Position numbers and translations under genes: made by a program
The notes under the pieces: model-generated
Databases searched by the model: none
What the model saw: only the letters and a program-made list of their open reading frames with translations
What the model was told of the DNA's origin: nothing
From: JBFXAM01 sp050184295
Lineage (GTDB): Bacteria > Planctomycetota > Phycisphaerae > UBA1845 > Fen-1342
Reading direction: 5' to 3'
Length of the DNA stretch: 20,955 nucleotides
Assembly (NCBI GenBank): GCA_050184295.1
Contig: JBFXAM010000076.1
Coordinates: 1 to 20,955, forward strand
Shown: positions 15,626-20,955 of the stretch, in pieces
How the letters are laid out: each line of letters begins with the position of its first letter
Position numbering within the stretch: the first letter of the stretch is position 1

Positions 15626-16360
15626 ATGACGCGCCGTGTGACGCATGCGTTTACGCTCATCGAACTGCTGGTGGTCATCGGCATCATTTCGCTGCTGATC
15701 TCCATGCTCACGCCATCGTTGTCGCGAGCCCGACAGCAGGCAAAGTCGACCGTCTGCCTCGCGCGGCTTTCCGAGTTCATGAAGGGGATCACGGCGTACG
15801 CGAGCGACTATTCGTTCGCGCTACCACCGATGCGGTGGGAGGAGCCCGTTCCCACCGGCGGGAGCGGAGGGGGGCGCGGCGGCGGCGGTGGGACGCCGGG
15901 CGGATCGGGAATGATCGTGTATCGCGGCTGGGCGGAGGCGCTGTATATGAGCCTCTACCAGGACGACGACTTCCCGCACGACCAGAACTACCCGGTGCAG
16001 CGCAACCTGGGGGGGCGCTTTGAGCTCTTCGTGTGCAAGGAAGCGGAACCCAAGGTGGGAAGTAGCGGGCACTACAGGGTGTACGATCCGGCGTGGTCGC
16101 GGGGCTCGCTTGATCAGGTGAAGGCGCGCCTGCCGCTGATCGTGGACGCGAATCCGGTGGTGACGCATCCGGAAGATCTGTTGCGGAGCGACATTCCGCG
16201 CGAGCACATCGCGGGACTGGAGGGCGAGGCGTATATTCACGAAGTGCACTACGGGGGCGCGAATTACGCGTTTAACGACGGACACGCGGAACGCAGCACG
16301 CGGCTGAAGGAGCTGCTGGCCGAAGACTGGGATCTCGATCCCGATACGCCGAACCGCTGA
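15626..16360 (+). CDS. Prepilin-type N-terminal cleavage/methylation protein with H-x9-DG motif
   Basis: Type II secretion/type IV pseudopilin-like protein of the sort planctomycetes encode in large numbers. 244 aa. The class III signal is THAFTLIELLVVIGIISLL: prepilin peptidase would cut between Ala8 and Phe9, and Glu13 is the conserved Glu5 of the mature chain, followed by the hydrophobic assembly helix. The -1 residue is Ala where Gly is usual. A glycine-rich insert (TGGSGGGRGGGGG, about residues 76-95) breaks the globular domain. The C-terminal VHYGGANYAFNDGHAERS fits the H-x9-DG motif. Cys residues at about 44 and 138 could pair. ATG at 15626 is preceded by GGGGA. The cysteine desulfurase starts 21 bases after its stop, but a functional link is unlikely. 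Confidence 0.92.
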   Translation: MTRRVTHAFTLIELLVVIGIISLLISMLTPSLSRARQQAKSTVCLARLSEFMKGITAYASDYSFALPPMRWEEPVPTGGSGGGRGGGGGTPGGSGMIVYRGWAEALYMSLYQDDDFPHDQNYPVQRNLGGRFELFVCKEAEPKVGSSGHYRVYDPAWSRGSLDQVKARLPLIVDANPVVTHPEDLLRSDIPREHIAGLEGEAYIHEVHYGGANYAFNDGHAERSTRLKELLAEDWDLDPDTPNR

Positions 16361-16381
16361 GCCGAAGATCGTGGAGAGCGG

Positions 16382-17557
16382 ATGCCGGACGCGCACACCT
16401 ATCTGGACAATAACGCGACGACGCGGGTGGACGAGCGCGTGGTCTCGGCGATGCTGCCTTGCTTCACAGAGCACTACGGCAATCCGTCGAGCGGGCATCG
16501 ATTCGGCGCGGCGATCGCGGCCCGCATCGCGACGGCGCGGGCCTCGGTGGCGCGGCTGATCGGGGCGCGCGACAACGAGATCATTTTCACGAGCGGAGGC
16601 ACCGAGGCGGACAATGCGGCGTTGCGGGGAGTGCTCGCGGCGAATCCGCAGCGGCGGCACCTCGTGGTCTCCGCGGTCGAGCATCATGCGATTCTCGATC
16701 TCGCGGAGGTGCTGCGCGGCGAGGGGGTCGAGGTCACAGTCATCGGCGTTGACCACGACGGGCGGCCGGATCTGGACGCGCTCGAACGCAGCGTGCGCGA
16801 CGACACGGCGCTGGTGTCGGTCATGCTCGCGAACAACGAGACCGGCGTCGTGCTGCCCGTCCGCGCGGTGTGCGAGATCGCGACGCGGCGCGGCGTGCCG
16901 GTGCACACGGACGCCGTCAACGCGCTGGGCAAGATGCCGATTGACGTGGACGATCTGGGGGTGTCGTTGCTCTCGCTGAGCGCGCATAAGGTGTACGGGC
17001 CGAAGGGCGTGGGAGCGCTGTACCTGCGGCGTGGGACGGCGTTTCGCCCATGGATGATCGGGGGACACCAGGAATCAGACCGGCGCGGCGGCACGCACAA
17101 CGCGGCGGGGATCGTGGGGCTGGGCGTCGCGTGCGACATTCTGCGGAACGAAGGCGACGCACTGCGCGCGCAGTTGAAGCGGCTGCACGAGCAGGTTGAG
17201 TCGGACCTGGCGCGGCGGTTTCCGGAGTCGCTGATTGTCGGGGCCGGCGCGCAGCGCCTCGTGAACACAACCTGTGTGTGTTTTCCCGATACGCATGCGG
17301 AGGCGCTCCTGCTGCGCTTGAGCGAGCAGGGTGTGTATCTGTCGAGCGGAGCGGCGTGCGCGAGCGGAGCGATGGAGCCGTCGCACGTGTTGCGGGCGAT
17401 GGGCGTGGGGCGGCGGTTCGCGCTCGGCCAGATTCGCATTTCGCTGGGTCGCCACAACCACGAGCACGACTTGGAGCGGCTGTTTGCCCTGCTGCCGGAC
17501 GCGGTGGCGCGGGTGCGAAGCGCGGGGCTGGCGTGTGCGGCGGGCGGGGTCGATTGA
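16382..17557 (+). CDS. Cysteine desulfurase, NifS/IscS family
   Basis: PLP enzyme that removes sulfur from cysteine as a protein-bound persulfide for Fe-S clusters or tRNA thiolation. 391 aa. N-terminus YLDNNATTRVDERV; His101/His102 in AVEHHAILD for cofactor stacking; Schiff-base Lys203 in SLSAHKVYGPKGVGALY; persulfide Cys326 in SSGAACASGAMEPSHVL, the NifS/IscS (class I) loop. The cofactor-contacting motif reads HTDAVNALGK: Asn180 stands where the family usually has Gln. Start ATG at 16382, with GGAG five bases upstream. No iscU, sufU or iron-sulfur scaffold gene adjoins it; rsmE follows after 31 bases. NifS-like versus IscS-like role cannot be settled from this. Confidence 0.94.
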   Translation: MPDAHTYLDNNATTRVDERVVSAMLPCFTEHYGNPSSGHRFGAAIAARIATARASVARLIGARDNEIIFTSGGTEADNAALRGVLAANPQRRHLVVSAVEHHAILDLAEVLRGEGVEVTVIGVDHDGRPDLDALERSVRDDTALVSVMLANNETGVVLPVRAVCEIATRRGVPVHTDAVNALGKMPIDVDDLGVSLLSLSAHKVYGPKGVGALYLRRGTAFRPWMIGGHQESDRRGGTHNAAGIVGLGVACDILRNEGDALRAQLKRLHEQVESDLARRFPESLIVGAGAQRLVNTTCVCFPDTHAEALLLRLSEQGVYLSSGAACASGAMEPSHVLRAMGVGRRFALGQIRISLGRHNHEHDLERLFALLPDAVARVRSAGLACAAGGVD

Positions 17558-17588
17558 CGTTCGCGCGCGGGCGTCGCATCATCGTGGC

Positions 17589-18467
17589 GTGAACACGCCA
17601 CGCTTCTATTGTCCGATGTTTGGAGTGGGACGGGTCGTGCTGGACGCGGCGGAGTCGCGGCACGCGCGGCAGGTGATGCGGCTGCGCAGCGGCGACGCGG
17701 TGGAGGTCTTCGATGGCGCCGGCGCGCTGGGCGTCGGGCGCATCGCGGAAGCCGGCGAGATCGAGCGGGACGCGGCACGGCGCGCGGGTCGGCGGGACGA
17801 GGCGCTGCACGTCGACGTGCGGGAGGTTCATCGCGCGGCGCTGCCGGCGGCGACGCTGACGCTCGTGGTCGCGGGATGCAAAGGGGCGCGGCTCGACTGG
17901 CTGGTCGAAAAGTGCACCGAGCTGGACGTGACGCGGATTGTGCTGGCGGAATTCGCGCGATCGGTCGTGCACGTCGGCGTCGGGCACGTGGCGAAGCTCA
18001 GCCGCGCGGCGATCGAAGCGTGCAAGCAGTGCCGGCGGTTGTGGCGTCCGACGATCGCCGCGGGGCAGACGCTGGACGCGGTGGTGAGCGAGCTCGCAAG
18101 CTGCGCGCCGGCAGGAACGACGGCGGCGCGCCTGCTCGTGGCGGACCCGCGGCCGGGCGCAGAGGCATTGGTCGACGCCCTGCACGGGAAACGCACGGGG
18201 GACTTGAACGTGAGGGGCGGCACACCGGGCGCGAGCGACGCGGCGGGCGAAGTCGTTTGCGTGATTGGTCCCGAAGGCGGGCTGACGACGGCGGAGCGCG
18301 AGCGCCTGCGAGCCTGCGGGGCGCGATTTGTGACGCTGGGCCCGAACGTGCTGCGCGTCGAGACCGCCGCGATTTGCGTGGTCGCATGTTGGAGCGCCCA
18401 TGTCGCGGAGGTGCGCGCGGACTCAGCACGCGGGAACGGGGCCGCTGCAACGCCGGCGCCGACCTGA
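17589..18467 (+). CDS. rsmE: 16S rRNA (uracil-1498-N3)-methyltransferase
   Basis: SPOUT-fold methyltransferase that uses S-adenosylmethionine to methylate U1498 of 16S rRNA. 292 aa, some 40 longer than usual. N-terminal PUA-like part: NTPRFYCP, then ESRHARQVMRLRSGDAVEVFDG. SPOUT core: KGARLDWLVEKCTELDVTRI, and the cofactor-binding knot with VIGPEGGLTTAERE (from residue 225) and LGPNVLRVETAA (from residue 250). Extra residues lie before the knot (HGKRTGDLNVRGGTPGASD) and at the C-terminus. The start is a GTG at 17589 with no clear Shine-Dalgarno; the frame continues upstream inside the cysteine desulfurase gene, but that part is plainly out of frame with real coding. Probably read from the same transcript as the desulfurase. 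Confidence 0.92.
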   Translation: MNTPRFYCPMFGVGRVVLDAAESRHARQVMRLRSGDAVEVFDGAGALGVGRIAEAGEIERDAARRAGRRDEALHVDVREVHRAALPAATLTLVVAGCKGARLDWLVEKCTELDVTRIVLAEFARSVVHVGVGHVAKLSRAAIEACKQCRRLWRPTIAAGQTLDAVVSELASCAPAGTTAARLLVADPRPGAEALVDALHGKRTGDLNVRGGTPGASDAAGEVVCVIGPEGGLTTAERERLRACGARFVTLGPNVLRVETAAICVVACWSAHVAEVRADSARGNGAAATPAPT

Positions 18468-18529
18468 CGCGACCAAGCTGACGGAGCGCAGTCGCACGCT
18501 GCGTACGCACGACCTGCCGGAAGCGGGCG

Positions 18530-19375
18530 CTACCGCGCCAGCGCGGCGTGGATATTGGCGCAGGTGCGCAGGAGGGGTTCGAGGTCGGTCAGCGGCCAGA
18601 CGGTGGCGGCGTCGGACTTGGCGTTGGCGGGGTCGTTGTGGACTTCGAGGAAGAGGCCGTCGATACCGGCGGCGGCGGCCGCGCGGGCGAGCAGGGGGAT
18701 GAACTCGCGCTTTCCGCCGGTGACTTTACCCGCTTCACCGGGGTACTGGACGGAGTGGGTGGCGTCGAAGATGACGGGCGCGACGCGGCGCATCACCTCA
18801 AGCCCGGTCATGTCGTTCACGAGCCGCTCGTAGCCGAAGAACGTGCCGCGCTCGGTCGCAAGGGCGTTGGGGTTGCCCGTCTCGTGGACTTTCTCGATCG
18901 CCAGTTTCATCTTCTCGGGGCCCATGAACTGGCCCTTCTTGATGTTCACACACCGCCCGGCACGGCCACAAGCAAGCAGCAGGTCGGTTTGGCGGCTGAG
19001 AAACGCGGGAACCTGAAGGCAGTCGAGGACGCGCGCCGCGGCGGCGGCCTGGTGCGGTTCGTGAATGTCGCTGAGCACCGGCACGCCGATACGCTCCTTC
19101 ACCGTCGCGAGAATCTCAAGTCCCGTTTCGAGCCCGGGGCCGCGGAACGACGTGATGCTGGACCGGTTCGCCTTGTCGAAGCTGGCCTTGAACACGTACG
19201 GCAGCTCGAGGCGGCGCGCGATGGTGGCGATGGCTTCGGCGAGCTGGAGCGAGTGGTCGAGCGATTCGATCACGCACGGGCCGGCGATCAGCAGCAGCGG
19301 GCGGCCGGGGCCGACCGTGTGCGGGCCGAGGCGGACCGGCGGGGCGACATTGGACGCGGAGTTCATGTTTGGCAT
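18530..19375 (-). CDS. kdsA: 3-deoxy-8-phosphooctulonate (KDO-8-P) synthase, metal-dependent type
   Basis: Makes KDO-8-phosphate from phosphoenolpyruvate and arabinose 5-phosphate for the lipopolysaccharide core. 281 aa. Diagnostic stretches are FKASFDKANRSSI, SFRGPGLETGLEIL, DIHEPHQAAAAA, PAFLSRQTDLLLA, VNIKKGQFMGPEKM and IFDATHSVQYPG. The first barrel strand is LLIAGPCVIES with Cys34, as in the metal-dependent Aquifex type; the E. coli metal-free type has Asn there. The other metal ligands (His in DATHSVQ, Glu in FLEVHNDP, Asp in AKSD) are also present. Start at the ATG at 19375 with a weak ribosome binding site; Met4 at 19366 is an alternative. It lies 209 bases downstream of the membrane protein gene on the same strand and converges with rsmE. 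Confidence 0.96.
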   Translation of the reverse strand: MPNMNSASNVAPPVRLGPHTVGPGRPLLLIAGPCVIESLDHSLQLAEAIATIARRLELPYVFKASFDKANRSSITSFRGPGLETGLEILATVKERIGVPVLSDIHEPHQAAAAARVLDCLQVPAFLSRQTDLLLACGRAGRCVNIKKGQFMGPEKMKLAIEKVHETGNPNALATERGTFFGYERLVNDMTGLEVMRRVAPVIFDATHSVQYPGEAGKVTGGKREFIPLLARAAAAAGIDGLFLEVHNDPANAKSDAATVWPLTDLEPLLRTCANIHAALAR

Positions 19376-19449
19376 GCTACCACGCGAGACGGCGGATCAA
19401 CACGGCGGCTCGATCGGTCATTGCGATGGCCGGGCGCGCCCTGTAGCGC

Positions 19450-19462
19450 CGGGCAGAGCCCG
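19450..19462. other. Short hairpin upstream of kdsA
   Basis: CGGGC-AGA-GCCCG, a five-pair stem with a three-base loop, in the 209-base gap between the membrane protein gene and kdsA. No T-run on either side. The flank resembles the start of the aroF-downstream DNA (GTAGCG...CGGGCAGAGC near 13114), which hints at a dispersed repeat, weakly. Confidence 0.25.
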
Positions 19463-19584
19463 ACTCGAGCATGGGGTCCGGCAGCGCGTCGACCGCGCCG
19501 CCCAGCTTGGCTCCGCGTGTGCGGGCCGTCTCCCGACCCACGACTGGCGTGATGAGTTCTGCCAACAATCCCGCCGCGTGACCT

Positions 19585-20949
19585 TCAGAAGTTGCCGAAG
19601 CGGACGCCGCGGATGAGCGCGAAGTAGCGGAAGAACCACACGACGAGCAGGGCGGCGAGCGTGAGGAAAACGAGTTCGACTTCAATGGGGACGGGCAGAA
19701 GCAGGCCCCACGCGCGGCCGACGATCTGGCGCAGCCACGAGCCGAAGATGATGAACGATCCTATGAATACGCCGAGGAACCCCAGCGGGATCCAGGCGAA
19801 GACGGTCTCGTAGTGGGATGCGGCGGCGAGCTGGCGCGTGTCGGGGAGGCGCTGCTGCATCCACGCGATCGTCGTCGCGACGGCGCGGATGCCGAGATGA
19901 GCGCCGTAGGCGAGCCCGGGAGCAACCATGCTGAAGAGTGCGCCGAGAGACTTCATCTGTGGCGAAGGAGCAGTCAGCGCGAGCCACGCTCCGGCCGGCC
20001 CGCGCTCCTTCAGAATTCGCGCCGTGTCGGCCGCGACGGGAAAGGCGGCCGCGAGCAGCGCGATCAGCAGGTAATGCGTGAGCGCGAAGCGGAGATCGGC
20101 GCAATCCGTTCGGCGGACCTGGAGCGCCGCGTAGAAGCGCGTGGGTTGCACGAGCGCGGCGACGGTGGTGCGGAGCCAGCTTGGGACTCGGTTTTGTTGC
20201 TGCCACATGGCGCCCGGGCGTAGGACTCCGGGCGTGAGCGAGCGCGAGGCGCTCAGGCCGCATTCGCTGCAACGATCGTCGCTCGAAACGTGCGTGAGGT
20301 CGTAGCCGCAGCCTTCGCAGCGAGGCGGTTGCTCGGGCGGTGCGGCCGGGCCCGCGGCTCGGCGGACGGCGGCCGCGACCCACACGACACCGACGATGAT
20401 GGCGGCGGCGGTGATCAGGGGATCGATCATGTCGCCGGGGCCGGGCAGGGCGCGGCGCCCCGTGAGTTTCCAGGTGCGGCTGTTCCACACGACGAGGGAC
20501 ATGGGGATGAGCGTGAGGATGCAGACGAGCGCGCAGGCGGACACGACGGCGCGGTAGGTCCGCCAGTAGGACGCGGCGAAACTCCCGGCGCGATGCACGG
20601 CGGGGAGGTGCAGCCAGGCAAGAAAATGGGTGCCGAGCAGGAGCGCGAGCAGCACGCTGGCGGCGGCGAGCTCGGCGGGACCGATGACGCCGGCGGTGTG
20701 CCACTCGGCCCACACGTCTTGGATCGTGCCCACGCGAACGACAGGTCCGGCGGCTTCGACGGCGCCCGTGGCGGCATTGGGGATCGCGGGTCGCCAGGTC
20801 CAATCGACGGCCTCTTCCCACATGACCAGAACGATGGCTCCGACGACGAGCAGCGCGGCATGGAGTGCGAACATCAGCAAGAGCGTCATCTTCGACGCAT
20901 GGGCCACGCGGTCGACGGCGTAGCGCGGATTGAGAAGGCCCAGCCACAC
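19585..20949 (-). CDS. Multi-pass membrane protein with cytoplasmic zinc ribbon (Yip1-like), at window edge
   Basis: Integral membrane protein of unknown function. About eight hydrophobic segments are visible (near residues 22-43, 90-112, 135-154, 178-197, 288-306, 335-352, 384-404, 424-445). Between the fourth and fifth lies a zinc ribbon, CEGCGYDLTHVSSDDRCSEC, with Cys211, 214, 227 and 230; the CxxCGYDL form is frequent in planctomycete proteins. The second half, with a fivefold cluster of helices after a short amphipathic stretch, reads like a Yip1-type domain, but this is tentative. A GTG at 20947-20949 can start the 454-residue product; the frame stays open to the window end, so the true start may lie upstream. 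Confidence 0.75.
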   Translation of the reverse strand: MWLGLLNPRYAVDRVAHASKMTLLLMFALHAALLVVGAIVLVMWEEAVDWTWRPAIPNAATGAVEAAGPVVRVGTIQDVWAEWHTAGVIGPAELAAASVLLALLLGTHFLAWLHLPAVHRAGSFAASYWRTYRAVVSACALVCILTLIPMSLVVWNSRTWKLTGRRALPGPGDMIDPLITAAAIIVGVVWVAAAVRRAAGPAAPPEQPPRCEGCGYDLTHVSSDDRCSECGLSASRSLTPGVLRPGAMWQQQNRVPSWLRTTVAALVQPTRFYAALQVRRTDCADLRFALTHYLLIALLAAAFPVAADTARILKERGPAGAWLALTAPSPQMKSLGALFSMVAPGLAYGAHLGIRAVATTIAWMQQRLPDTRQLAAASHYETVFAWIPLGFLGVFIGSFIIFGSWLRQIVGRAWGLLLPVPIEVELVFLTLAALLVVWFFRYFALIRGVRFGNF

Positions 20950-20955
20950 CGCGGC

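Overview
The window is strongly GC-rich, densely coding DNA from what looks like a planctomycete, most probably of the Phycisphaerae/Planctomycetes type. The reasons are a type IV pseudopilin-like protein with an H-x9-DG C-terminal motif, two PEP-CTERM secreted proteins, a GatC subunit (transamidation route for Gln/Asn-tRNA), a KDO-8-phosphate synthase (Gram-negative type envelope), a membrane protein with a CxxCGYDL zinc ribbon, and short dispersed hairpin repeats of the TGVSPV/NGRDAR kind, which I associate with this phylum. This assignment is inference; there is no rRNA or tRNA in the window.

Layout. 1-2546: 3' part of glycine dehydrogenase (gcvP), cut by the window edge. 2547-2912: regulatory gap with palindromes and a promoter, leading into a LacI-family regulator (2913-3947). 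3993-4638, minus strand: gatC and rpmB, probably one transcript from a good sigma70-like promoter at 4711-4739. 4639-5043: divergent intergenic region with a pair of hairpin repeats. 5044-8226, plus strand: M24 aminopeptidase, accB, accC (the two small acetyl-CoA carboxylase subunits). 8509-11775, minus strand: a secreted helical-repeat protein of unknown function followed by a WbpM/CapD-type nucleotide-sugar 4,6-dehydratase. 12103-13116: DAHP synthase (aroF). 13491-14069 and 14607-15191: two PEP-CTERM proteins that are clearly paralogous, separated by 537 bases rich in inverted repeats and closed by a strong intrinsic terminator at 15229-15268. 15626-18467, plus strand: pseudopilin-like protein, cysteine desulfurase and rsmE. 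18530-19375, minus strand: kdsA. 19585-20949, minus strand: a multi-pass membrane protein with a zinc ribbon, running to the window edge.

How the genes fit together. Most are housekeeping genes: one-carbon metabolism (gcvP), translation (gatC, rpmB, rsmE), fatty acid synthesis (accB, accC), aromatic amino acids (aroF), sulfur transfer (cysteine desulfurase). A second theme is the cell envelope and its surface: nucleotide-sugar dehydratase, kdsA, PEP-CTERM proteins, pseudopilin and secreted helical-repeat protein. I see no phage, transposon, CRISPR or defence system. The least explained part is the PEP-CTERM paralog pair with the structured spacer between them (14331-14542), which may hold a small RNA or an RNA/protein control element.
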